The notes beneath the pieces are model-generated. The model saw only the letters and a list, made by a program, of their open reading frames with translations. It searched no databases and was not told where the DNA came from. A program made the position numbers and the translations under genes. Source: Sepiola atlantica (lineage: Eukaryota > Mollusca > Cephalopoda > Sepiida > Sepiolidae). From it: a stretch of DNA of 64,000 nt. This document shows positions 29,415 to 40,415 of this stretch, in pieces (the first letter of the stretch is position 1; every line of letters begins with the position of its first letter). The stretch spans positions 62,554,052-62,618,051 of the forward strand of contig OY744528.1 of NCBI GenBank assembly GCA_963556195.1, in the 5' to 3' direction.

Positions 29415-30400
29415 AAGGTTTGAAAGCCGCAAACGCTGCTCGCGACGTTAGTGCTGTGTATGGAGAAGATGCCATAGCTGAAAGAATCGCTCGTGGTTTG
29501 TATGCCAAGTTCAAAAATAGTAATTTTGACCTCAAAGATATACATCGTTATGTCCGGCCAGTTAAGTTCGATGAAAAGCGATTAAACCAACTTTTGCACG
29601 AAAATTCTCGTTAAACGACAAGGGAACTGGCTGTAAAAATGGAATGCTCTGCCACAGAGAAGCATCTACACTCGATGGGAGAGGTTCAGAAGTGTGAAAC
29701 ATGGGTTCCGCATGCTTAAACAAAAACAAACATCAAGGAATCACAATATCTGCTCGTTTGCTTCCTCATCACCACTCAAATCATGGACACAAGCAACTAT
29801 TTCTTTACCGAATCGTTGCTAGCGAGAAAAAATGATGCCTGTACATAAATATGAAGCAGTACAAAGAATGGGTTAGTCGTGGTATACGAGCGACACCGGG
29901 CGTGAAATAAGATCTTCATGCGCGTAAAACGATGTTGTGCGTATGGTGGCACTGAAGATATATTATCATTAAGAATTGCTTGAATGGAACCAAACGCTCA
30001 GCGAGAAAGTCTATGTTCAACAAATGGAACCACCCAACACGGCTATTTAAGAAAAAGGACTTAATCGGCAGCATAGAGTTCTTTTGTTGTACGACAACGC
30101 CCACCCTCATATCGCTAATATGGCCAAGGAAGCTATTCAAACGCATGGCTGGGAAGTGCTAACACACCCGCTTCCGATTTAACATCAACGGATTTCCACA
30201 ATTTTCCGCCTGTTTCAAATACGCGGAGTTTCCTTGAACATTGATGCAGTATTAAGAGCTTTGTTGAATGAACTTTTCGACTAGAAACAGTGATTTCTAC
30301 GAACAAGTTATTGAAAATCTTGTTAAGCGTTGGGAAGAAAAAAAAACAAAGTGGAATACATGATTCATTAATTACTTATTATTTTATTTATTAAACATTT
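29415..30400 (+). pseudogene. Mariner transposase remnant
   Basis: The N-terminal helix-turn-helix region is open (29420-29614): KAANAARDVSAVYGEDAIAE, then FDLKDIHRYVRPVKFDEKRL. Beyond a TAA the remaining protein is traceable through many breaks: TRELAVKMECSA, KEWVSRG-like sequence, ELLEWNQTLSEKVYVQQME, VLLLYDNAHPHIANMAKEAI (with the second catalytic Asp), and YEQVIENLVKRWEE near the end. This order is that of mariner transposases related to SETMAR. Premature stops and the degraded proline-rich block (LTHPLPI where HPPYSPDLAP is usual) make it dead. Confidence 0.85.
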
Positions 30401-30625
30401 GAAATTTAAATTTAAAAAAAATGGCGAGAATTTACTTTCCAACGCAATATTTTCATAGTAATAAAAGTATCTGTAATTAAGTTATTTTGATACGTCTTAT
30501 TTGAAAAACGATCAGCGTTTATTTTGTGCAAAAACCGGCTATAGATTTAAAGAATAATTAAAATATAAATTAAACTACAATGAAAAAATAAATAGAAATC
30601 TATAAAGGTAAATGAACATAAAAAT

Positions 30626-31179
30626 GAACGGATATTCTCGAATCATCGTACGTTTCTATGGTAACTGGCCTACTTTCTTGTGCGATACGATGACTAGGCT
30701 ACGTTTGATTAGTTTCATGGTAATAACTGTTTTCTTTTGCTCACTGGATTATGGTGACTGCTATTACGATTCTTCCAGTTTTTTCAGTAAGTAGACGAAG
30801 AAACGAAACCGCAATTAACGCTCGGTAGCGAAAATAGTAGGCAATGTTTTATTAATATTGGGCATTAAAAATAATTATAGGGACGTTTTGTTATGTACAT
30901 TCTAAGAATTTAATGGGAAGGAGGATTGTCGATATTTGTATATTATTTGTAATCTAGGTGCGTTACATGAGAAAATAGTGTTATTAGTCGCGTAATTGCT
31001 GGTAGGCGTTGTGATTAATACGAATTGAGCTAACAGATCGTGTAATACGAACATATGACCCTAATTAAATTCCTACCATATTTCTTTTACAGTGTTCTGA
31101 GTTGAAGGATGAAGACTTATTACTGTTGAGAGTTAGTCACTCCTACCCCGACGCCGAGAATACTAACCAAGGAGACTAG
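30626..31179 (+). CDS. Possible two-exon secreted peptide gene (weak)
   Basis: An open stretch containing ATG at 30690 reads a short N-terminus with a signal-peptide look (MTRLRLISFMVITVFFCSLD), then YGDCYYDSSSFF. It is followed by a strong donor GTAAGT at 30787. A good acceptor (TTTCTTTTACAG) ends at 31092 and the next 29 codons are open (CSELKDEDLLLLRVSHSYP...) to TAG at 31177, with AATAAA close behind. However, the phase does not fit: the first exon ends one base into a codon and joining gives an early stop. An unseen exon or a chance arrangement are both possible. No family is recognised. Confidence 0.2.
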
Positions 31180-31464
31180 CGGATAAAATAAAATAAAAAT
31201 TCGACGAATTCAGATGAATTTAATTTCTTCCCGGAAGCACCTACCAATAAGCGAGAAAAACGCATATGAACCAGATTTCTATATGTAGATTTTATTTACG
31301 AAGATATACCGGTCAAAGAAATAAAGGAAATTATGATTTTACTTTATATAAAGATTGAAACTTGTAACAATTTAAATCTTTATAAACACACACACACATC
31401 TATCTATCTATCTATATATAATTTTTTTTTTAATAAATACATATTTTTAATATCTATAGACGTA

Positions 31465-31585
31465 CATATCTGTTTAGTGTTTCTACTCTCATGAGTATAG
31501 ATAACATAACCGTATTGCCGGTTAGACGATTCAAACATGTATCCAAGTATTATGCACCTCGTTTCTTACCACCAGGCCGTCGTGA
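31465..31585 (-). repeat. tRNA-like SINE unit 1
   Basis: On the minus strand this reads GGCCTGGTGGTAAG (A-box-like), then about 43 bases on GTTTGAATCGTC (B-box with one change from GTTCGAATC). It is a diverged copy of the unit at 31765-31880. Confidence 0.5.
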
Positions 31586-31764
31586 CGATTTTAAATGTAA
31601 ACACAAGTAATCAGATTCTAACAGTGTTCCGATCTCATAAAGGGAGAGAAGCTAGCAACTTTGAATCTTCAATTTATTTCAAAGGGTTCAACTTATCGGA
31701 ATTAATTTTTTTTAATGAATAAATATTTTTATATACATTGAAATATATATATATATATGCTTCG

Positions 31765-31880
31765 TTTTCCTACACTCGTCAGTATGGATGACGTAACCGT
31801 ACCGCCGATCGGACGATTCGAACCCCAAGTCCAAATATTATGAACCCGGTCTTTTTATCACCAGGCCGTAGGTATGTTTA
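31765..31880 (-). repeat. tRNA-like SINE unit 2
   Basis: On the minus strand GGCCTGGTGATAA is followed at tRNA-like spacing by GGTTCGAATCGTCC; 31815-31823 is a perfect B-box (GTTCGAATC). It is similar in sequence to the unit 300 bp upstream. The lack of a cloverleaf acceptor stem argues for a SINE and against a functional tRNA. Confidence 0.55.
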
Positions 31881-31884
31881 TACG

Positions 31885-33185
31885 TTTATATATTTGTATG
31901 TACAGGATTAATTCCTAAACGAATTATTCAATCACTATGAATTTTGGAACACAGTTGCCAAACCTCAGGGGACCAAATCTGGTTGATATGTAGTTTAATT
32001 TTGTTTAATGCAAATGGAGTAAATAGGGAAAATTCAGATAACTCCGAATTTTGTGAAATATTAACTATAGGTATTAGACATAAATTAATAAATATAACCC
32101 CAAATTCAGGTTCTTTAGAGTGTGTTAAAGGATTTTCGGAGACACAACGTCAATTTAAATATTTCAGATTTGCATTAATTAGATACCAATTAAGCAAGAT
32201 TCCATGAATTTCAATTTCTTCTGAAAACTCCTTAAGCTTAAACCTTAAATTTGAGACATTTTCCAACCTAAAAACATGTCATAGATTTTCATAAAAACTG
32301 GAATAAGGATTCTAGAATTAAATTTATTAATATTATGGCTTAATTTTAATCTTCGTAAGGGGACATACAAGTGGTGCAAAACTTTTCTGTTCAGGGAATT
32401 CATTTTACCCGTCATGGGACATTATCATTTTAACATACTTTGTAAGTTTTGCATAAGTTCGCGCTATTTTATTTATGCTGTTTCTACGAATCTCTTAAAA
32501 ATTAAACATTTTTTTGTTAGGAAAAGGTTATTTTTGCGACTTGTATAACATCTTTTGTTGGGAAACCGATTGAATAATGTGTGCATAAACCCAAACAAAC
32601 AACAATGGCAATCAAAACCGTGCATTTTAGTGAAAGTAAAACAAATATATATGTCGTTTTAAGCATGAAAGCAGACGATTTTTAAATGACTTACCGTTTA
32701 AACAAAACATATTCATGAAGCCTATCGAGTCGGAAATGTGCAGATGTACTTGCACGCACACTAACACGTGTGTGCGTGCGTGTTAAAAGCAATGTGTATT
32801 TTCTCGTTTGGTCTAGCTAGCGTCTTTATCGTCCAAAGAATGCAAAGAAATGGCATTAATCTAATGATCATTTCACTTTAAAAAAGCAGTCACAAATCAC
32901 CATGTTATCAAGAAGTAATGTCTTTTTCTAAAAATGAAAGTGGAGAAAGTAGCCTATTTTATTTATTAAGTAACAAATATTGTCTTAAAATATATAAAAA
33001 GGTATTAAGAGTCAATGGATAACCCCCGTAAGGGTGTCTGTGTGGAGAATTTATAGTGAAGCAAAGGTTGATGAATCGACATTGATCGAGCTCAGTGGCA
33101 TGGAGAAGTTCAGGACGACTGGAAGCAATGCCGGGATAATCAGGGAAAGACTGGTGTTATTTCGTAGTTTTCTTCTTATATACTA
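31885..33185 (+). repeat. Repeat R, copy 2 (uninterrupted)
   Basis: This 1.3-kb stretch contains in continuous order all three blocks that are dispersed at 5015-5796, 9409-9695 and 16500-16712. At 32590-32650 it has a single AACAAACAACAATG...GTGAAAGTAAAACAAA segment in the place where copy 1 carries the ~55-unit minisatellite. The palindrome GCACGCACAC/GTGTGTGCGTGC lies at about 32753-32783. There is no recognisable coding region. The transposon class is unknown. Confidence 0.8.
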
Positions 33186-33234
33186 GTTGCACAATCAGGG
33201 CTTGGGAGTCTAGTATATAATCCATAGCTGTGGA

Positions 33235-33725
33235 AGAGAATATATCGATCCAAATCTTTCCCAAGTGTATTAGTGAAAGCTCTAATAAGACCTCATATAG
33301 AATATTGCCCTCGAACCTGGGCGCCAGTGTCTAGACATGGAAATCATGGTTTAATATTAAGATTGGAAGGCATACAAAGAAGAGTGACAAAGCTAATAAA
33401 AAGAATGAAAGATTACAGTTATAGAGAGAAATTAGTAAAAAAATTAGGATTAATTACTTTACTAAAGAGCGGCATGAAGTTTATTTAATTAAAACTTTGA
33501 AAATAATTAATAACATTTTTAACTATGGTTGATATATTGCAGTATTTCTCTTCAGTCGATAAGTTTATTGTCAAGGCAGATTTAAATAAACTAGATCTAT
33601 AAAGCATTTTTTGCTAATAGAATTATGTATTTTTGAAACAGGTTACCAGACCAGATTTAAAATAATTTTTTTAGATGGAATTGGATGAATTCAAAATTAA
33701 TGGTAAAAATAATTAAGAAGGCAAT
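33235..33725 (+). pseudogene. L2-like LINE RT, C-terminal fragment
   Basis: Reads the end of an L2-type reverse transcriptase: ALIRPHIEYCPRTWAPVSRH, then LEGIQRRVTKLIKRMKDYSY (33273-33430), then a shifted frame KTLKIINNIFNYG and, near the end, MELDEFKINGK. The blocks RPHIEY, IQRRVTK and YSYREKL are typical of L2/CR1 C-termini. It is 5'-truncated with several frame changes and directly abuts repeat R copy 2. Confidence 0.75.
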
Positions 33726-33944
33726 TTGGGAAGAATCGCATGAAATCTTGAAGAGAAGTTGATATGCATATTGCTATTGCATTGATAATGTTAATGTTCG
33801 TTGAGATGATTTGTTGTTTTCTTTAAGGGTTGAATTGAGAAAATAGTTAAAAAAAAGTAAGATGTCCAATGAAGCTAAATAAACATATAATCAAGAACGT
33901 TTCGTTGTTGTCAGTGTAAAAAGAAAAAGAAAATATTTTCGGGG

Positions 33945-34280
33945 TCATCGTTTATCAAAGCCAAGAGCCACACGAGAATAACGATTAATAAGAGAGGAAT
34001 GAATGCGAGTCGAAAAGTGGAGAACACTATGGGAGTACCAACATTGACGAATGGTATGCACTTCGCCTGATTACTTTTGAGGCGGCCCATATAAAGAATT
34101 TGTTGACATTAGATTTGAAAACGACCAAGTTGTAATAAGCAGAGAAGTAGTCCCGCGGCAATGTGTTTGACTGGTATGGAATCCCTTGCGAAGAAGCTCT
34201 ATCCCTGGAAATTCTGCCTGATTATAGGCACAGGTAGGGAGAAGGAACATCCTTTTCATTGGTGAGAATGTCAATTATTT
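33945..34280 (-). pseudogene. Jockey-like LINE 3' end, copy a
   Basis: Minus-strand frame 34274-34071 reads the last RT residues (AYNQAEFPGIELLRKGFHT, then FSNLMSTNSLY). The 3' flank (33945-34070) aligns with 34865-35000 and 36945-37075: TATCAAA, AGAACCAC(T/A)CGAGAATAA, GAACACTATG, GATTACTT. It is therefore one of at least three minus-strand 3' ends of the same LINE family within 3.2 kb. Confidence 0.7.
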
Positions 34281-34864
34281 TCCTTTCAGTAAAGATACAT
34301 TTTAGTCAAGAGATGTCTTCATATTGGAGAACACTTAAGGCATATTATTAAAGAGGGTGGACACTCTGAAACCTATCACTAATAATTATTTTGTCAAGTT
34401 TTGTTCTTGATTAAAACGAACCCTAAAAAGAGGCGGGTTTGTGATTGACCTAATGGATACTGTCGCGACCCATAGGATCAGCTATGTCAAGTTCAAATAC
34501 TCCTCCCAAGAAGTATAGGAAGTTGACCTTAGGTTTACTTTCGGCAACCTTGTAACTCTCGCTTCCCTTATTTTGCCATTTAGCCCTCACATTCAATGAG
34601 CGATGTTTCTGGCAAAGGGGGGGGGATAATTACTGTTTTCTAGGCCGGAATCTATCCATTTAATACATATTGTTGGCTAGATCTTTTACCTTGAAGTAGT
34701 ATTTTTAGCTCCTTACATCAAGTGTCTTCATGTCTTGTCTGGAGCGATTTTCATACAAAAAAAACTAATCTATTCTGCTTATTTACGTAATAACACTGCG
34801 TGGAAAGGTATGAACTCGCAATTCATCATTTGTGGATAAATTACATACTTTCTTTTACTATTGG

Positions 34865-35270
34865 GTCACCGCTTATCAAATTCAAGAACCACTCGAGAAT
34901 AAGTGTTAATTAGACGGAAGCATTACCAACCAAAAGATGAGCAACACTATGAAAGTACTGACATTGATCAATAGTATGAACTACGTTTGATTACTTATAG
35001 GACATTTTATGACAATAATTTATTGACATTTGATTTGAACTCGACTAAGTTGTAAGCAACAGAGAAGCAGTCCAGTGGTAATGTATTCCAGGGGCGAGAA
35101 GACATTGCAAAGAAGCTTTTTCCGTGGAAATTCCGGCTGACGCTAAGCACATGGAAGAAGAAAGGAAAATATTTTTTTCGTTGTGATGTCAATACAAGTT
35201 CTTGCTGAGAATGTCTTATAAGTATCAACCAAAGACTGGAACTCAGTCGTGCACCTTCCATGGAAATAAC
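34865..35270 (-). pseudogene. Jockey-like LINE 3' end, copy b
   Basis: Minus-strand 35261-35007 reads WLILIRHSQQELVLTSQRKK, then VSRNFHGKSFFAMSSRPWN and VEFKSNVNKLLS, the C-terminal end of a jockey/CR1-type RT where FFPR..RLWNSLP and FK.NV.K.L are usual. The 3' flank matches copies a and c. The plus-strand copy at 49741-50250 carries the same end domain. Confidence 0.75.
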
Positions 35271-35499
35271 GATAGTGTAGAGAGTGGTTTACCTAAACCC
35301 TCACCGCATTAAACATGCAATTAAAGTATCGTGGAAAATAGATACGTAAATGTAATCCGAAACTTCGTATAACAAATTCGTTAGAGTTGACAATAAGTTC
35401 TTCTTAATTAGTTTAGTAGCGTTCAAATACCCCCAACCAACCTGACTTCAGCAAAATCCTACCCCATCACTGTATAGGGTCCCTAGAGGCTGGAAAACA

Positions 35500-35730
35500 T
35501 TATACTCTATTAGCTTTTTTTTTCTCAAACCGTTTGCCTTTGGAATTCCCTCCCTGTTCTCTGTTTGCGCGACTATACCATCATACAGAAAGTTAGATGT
35601 AATGTGAAAAACATTTTGCTGCACAACTCTCCACTGAAGGTGGCCCCTCTATATCTGGCCTATAATCACAATATCTCCTTACCCCTCAGTGGCTTGTTTA
35701 GGGTCAAGAAAAAATAAAACAAAATGTGAT
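35500..35730 (+). pseudogene. Jockey-like LINE tail fragment
   Basis: Reads NRLPLEFPPCSLFARLYHH and HFAAQLSTEG-like remains of the RT end, then CCCCTCAGTGGCTTGTTTAG and an A-rich tail. It corresponds to the end of the LINE at 46611-48150 with a deletion in the 3' untranslated part. Heavily decayed. Confidence 0.6.
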
Positions 35731-36944
35731 GTTGTTAGAAGATGGTGTATTATTAATGATGTCTCGAAGCATGAAAACAACGGAAATGTCGGAATAGAAA
35801 GACTAAAGCATTTTAGGAATTATTGCTGAATCAATCAAAGACAAAGATGTCTACCAGCTTGCCGGGACCGATGTACGAAATGCTTCTTTTATCGTTGTGA
35901 ACTTATGAAAAGTTTAAATGTGTTATTTAAATCTTTGCTGAATCTTGGTTAACTGTAAAATCCAGAATCACATCTTTTTTTCAAAAGATGAAACAATTGT
36001 AAGTTTGGAACAGATTGAGATCGTCAGAATTATGGATAACATTTTCACTTTCATTTCATGGTTTGTAAATGAACGAAGGAGGTGTGTAATTTGAACACTC
36101 ACTTTGTGCGAAGTATTTTTAAAATATTACCCTTCTCACCCATTCTTATTATAAAAAACGGGAATTGTGAATAAAAATGGCCAAATATCTTCTGTTTACA
36201 TTAAATTAAAATATAAGCGAACACCCTTTTTAAAGAACTATGTTTAAAAATGGATAGTCTAAAGATTTGGTGATTAATCTATCGTTTTGCAAATGTTTAA
36301 ATAAATCAGTAATAACAAATTTCAAGGAGGAAAGGAGTCGGCATGGTTTATGTCCGTATTCTTATATCCTTTTTTAAACAAGTAAATAAAACTCTTCTCA
36401 TGGGAAATGTATTGCCCCTTTAACATAGACATTTTAATTTAAAAGGAAAAACTAATAAAACTAATAAAAAAACGGGCTTAGCTATAATAGTCGACAACCC
36501 TCTGATAAATCCTTTATTCTATGTATTGACGCGGGGTTCTCTTCCTTATCTGCATAAATTACATGGAGATTATTTAATGCACTTTAGATATTAATTCGTT
36601 TGTTTAATTACTTTCAAAAATACTTAAAACTATTACTTATACAATGTAGATAGCCTAATAGAACTAAAAACGAATAGCACAGGACAGTTATTTACAAAAC
36701 GCAGGCCTTAAGAATGTGTGGCAAATGCCATGTATAAGTGTATTAGCGATTTTAAATTATCTTAACCGTTTTTGATGTGAGCATGAATACTTCTGCAGGT
36801 ACAGGTTGCAGGTCTGAACTGTATATTCTAGTATAGGTCGAACAAAAGACGACACGTATAGAGGGAGAAATACGTAAACAGACAGATCGATAAAGTATTT
36901 GCTGATGGGGGAGAGAAACATTCAAGCTTTACCTATTTTTACTG
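35731..36944. other. AT-rich stretch, nothing recognised
   Basis: I see no gene, terminal repeat or tandem array here. Short frames are of chance length. Confidence 0.4.
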
Positions 36945-38400
36945 ATGGGTCACTGTTTATAAAGGCTCGGGGGCATTCGAGCATAAGGGTTAAAATAGAT
37001 TGTCGGTTTCACGATAATCACTACCACAGAGGATTGGAAACAGTGTGTGGAATGGGTAGAATATTACTTAACATGACTGATTATCCAAGAGGACAGATCA
37101 AAAAGTGTTTGTTTACATTAGACTTAAAGACGACCGTCTTGTAGTCGGCTGGGAAGCAACCTCGCAGTATTTTGTTTCACAGATGAAATGTTCTAGGAAC
37201 GAAACTTTTTTTAAATACTTGGCGGACCAACTCAGTTTCTTGAGTACTAAGACTGGAATGTTGTCGGGACCAGTTGCCTTGCTGGTTTTGAGGTTCTTGA
37301 TGAATTTGGCAACATCGCGGACAGTTATTCGGATGTTTCCTGGAGTTTTTCCGGTAGGAGGGGGGAATTCCGACTGTTTGGTCTCTGTTGAAATAGTTTT
37401 AGGATATAAAGCTCTCAATACCAACGTCTAACTATTTAAATATATCGTATACGGTGCACAACATTTTTTTAAGGATTTAGAAGACTTTCAGATATCTTAA
37501 GCTGCCCCAATCGGTCTGCGATTGAAAGGAGAATCAGAGGACTTGCTGAACTTCGTTTTGATCTTAATTAAGACAAGTGAGTGATCGGAGAATCTCAGAG
37601 GAGACAGGGCAGTAGATGTGCACTATTCAGGGTAAGTTGTCAAAAAAGATCAAGAAGGCATGAAAAATGTCCATCAGCATCGGGTACGTGCGTGGGCTTT
37701 TCAACAATTTGAGTAAGCTTATATGCAACAGAAAAGTCGAGACAAATCCTCCCTTCATCAGCAGTCTTGTTTGAGTGAACTAGAAACTCAACATTGTGAA
37801 TATTAAAGTCTCTGCAGGCATGAATGCTAGCGTGAAGCGTGAAAAGACAGGATCTTGTAAATTTTGTTAGAGATTGGCCCAATAACAGTAACTACATTGG
37901 TGAGAGGATGATAGAGGGAAAAGATGAAAGCGGTGTTGTGAGCAAGTGCAAACCAGAAACACATATAGGACAAATGAAGGTTTTCGTTAGAAAGTGTCTC
38001 TACCACATGGAAAACTGTCCCGTTATGTAGGTGCAGATTCCATAATCATGGCGATCTTGGGGGTCGGGTTTTGAGGTCATGTTTAAGCAGTTAGTGATCA
38101 TCAAATCATCTATAGATATAGGCGGGAAGATGCCAGTTTTGCACAGAAACAACAGGTCAGTATTGGTCTCCTGTAAATGGATTTCAACTTCTGGAATGTT
38201 TGAGCGTAGACTCGTAATGTTGGAAAAAGAGACCTAATAGGAGTGATCTACGTTAGAAGTTTGGGTTCTGGGTTTTTGCTTATGTTTTGTTTCATCAGTT
38301 AGCATGTTGGGATTGTCATTTTTGTGGAACAGGTCAGCAGAGGAGTTAACAGAAGGGCACATAGAGTATAAGTAAATAAAATAGATTATCTTTGTAAACC
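36945..38400 (-). pseudogene. Jockey-like LINE copy c (EN and RT parts)
   Basis: Read from 38300 downward on the minus strand: endonuclease start NITSLRSNIPEVEIHLQETN; then CRDFNIHNVEFLVHSNKT and YKLTQIVEKPTHVPD (37882-37640), the endonuclease core; then the RT N-terminus FPPPTGKTP, ITVRDVAKFIKNLKTSKATG and PDNIPVLVLKKLS (37424-37200). The central and C-terminal RT are deleted. The final ~200 bp (36945-37160) rejoin the 3' end shared with copies a and b. Frame breaks and the large deletion make it inactive. Confidence 0.8.
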
Positions 38401-38479
38401 ATTAAAGAAATAAAACGTAGCAGTTCCCACTTATAAGGCATCGAGAAGTCCCACTAGACACTACTGCAGGGTCCAGACA

Positions 38480-40340
38480 CCATTCACCAAATGGTAATAC
38501 AGCAGCCCCGGAATTTTGCACCTGCTGATAGAACAGCCTCCTTGTGAGTTACTCCAAGGTTCGGCTCCTTCGACTATCAAGCGGATAACATCAGCCAAGG
38601 TAAAACTTTTACCTCCAGCACCATTATTAGTGACATAGCAACAAAAATATAGATAGAATATTATTCAAGTCAGTTCCAAATACCGCTCACACTAAACCAC
38701 TGCGGATCCAGGGAACAGATTTGTCTTCTTCCCCTTTGTCAGAAACATCGTTCATGGAAAATCAGGACTGAAGTTCTGATCGGGTTCAACTAATTCACCA
38801 ATAATAGCCTGCAACCGATTAACAGGAACTCTGGTCAAAATATTTAAGTCTGTGTTTAACAGATTTATGGCCCATAATCATCTAAACCCACGACATGCCT
38901 GCCATTTTTCTTAAGAAATGTGATAACTCCTTTAGTGACTTGATCAGGGATAGAACCCTGTTCAAACTAGTGGTTGAACACATCCGTCAGAATAGATACG
39001 AAGATGTGCGACAGCCTCAAGAACAGTTCATAGGGAAAACCATCAAGTCCCGGAGATTTGTCATACCCGACCCTCTTCAACGCAGATAGCCCCTCACATT
39101 TTGTAACGTGCCCATCACAACTAGCCGCTCGGGCCGCCGCCAGAGAGAGCGAACCAGCTAAATAGTTGCCAAACTGCTCGACGCGGAGTCTGGACAGTTG
39201 GGTGAATTCTCACGAAACCCCTCACAAATCTTCCGAGCCGACACAAGGGCGTGTCCTCCGGGCTTTTAACTTCACGAATATATCCGCCTGAGTTGCGACG
39301 TAGTGGAGCTCTACGCTCTTTAGCGTCAACATTCACGGCTTCGTTGGACATTCGTTCTAACCTAGCCCTGACTACTTTACCTTCATATCGCTCATTAGCC
39401 GAGTGTTTCAAGTTCGTCTTAGCTAATTCTATGCCTAAGGAATCCCCCATCCACGCCCGGGCCATCTTATTTCCTAAACGCTTTTCTGTTTAAGCCTTAT
39501 TTAAGGCGAGGCGTTGGCTATAAAAGCGCCTAATACCACATTTGGCGTTAATCCACCACTTACTTCCGGTTACCGCCCTCACTTAGCCCTTTTGAAAATT
39601 AAGTGTAAGCCTGTCCTGGAAGTCACGTATCTCCAGTAAGGAGGTATTTAATTTCCAGTACCCAGCTAACTTAGGGGTTCTATTTTCTACATCCAAACTG
39701 GTCGTAAGTAATTTGTGGTCAGAATGGCCTAACCAGTGGAACGTGGGACAAGAGATATAATCTACTTTGCCTCTTCTCACTAACAACTGATCCAAGTAAG
39801 TACTTAGAGCGGGTGATCGACACGAAACCTGTTGACCTGATAACATTCAGTCATCACATCAGGTAGACTTGTTTCATACCCATCCAACCCTCTAGGCTCA
39901 CCCACCGTATTTATTTTGGGATCAAGGATGGCATTCCAATCTCCCAGTAAAATTAATTGCTCTGAACCACCGAGGAACCTGTCCAACCCCCGGAAAAAGA
40001 GAGCCCTCTCCCGAGCGATATTGGGCGCATAAACCACGACGATTCGAAACCTGGCATATTTCACAGCAACATCGGCCACGACCAGTCTGCCATCAGCATC
40101 CGCGTGAACAATGTTTACCCTTGCGGACAGAGTGCGTCTTACTAACAAGGAAATTTCCGTAGCACGACGGTCACTGAATGCTGAAAACACATCGAAATAT
40201 TTCGACAGCAGTCGGTGATCGTCGAATGAATCATAGTGAGTTTCCTGTAACGCAGCCACATCTATGTTAAAGGACATGAGGTCCCCCAGTATGTCCCTCG
40301 TGTTCAAACTCCCTAGAATCAAGTTCGTGGCCATCTGCAC
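38480..40340 (-). pseudogene. Tx1-like LINE ORF2, EN plus RT start
   Basis: From 40340 down: apurinic-type endonuclease with NLILGSLNTRDILGDLM, VAALQETHYDSF, IVVVYAPN, LLGDWNAILDP; a frame change near 39830; KVDYISCPTFHWLGHSDHKL (the SDH motif of the nuclease) in 39846-39583; then the linker KMARAWMGDSLGIELAK and NERYEGKVVRARLERMSNEA (39465-39121). The RT start (YDKSPGLDGFPYELFLRL, about 39050-38990) and VTKGVITFLKKNGRH follow, and the RT decays and ends near 38480. The linker and RT start align with the plus-strand copy at 2446-4015, so the two are one family. The second half of the RT is missing. Confidence 0.85.
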
Positions 40341-40415
40341 TATTCAGTGTCAATCACTGCCCGTAAGCAGGTTGGACGTAAACTGTCCATCCAGTGGGAA
40401 GGTTAGTTGAGGGCC

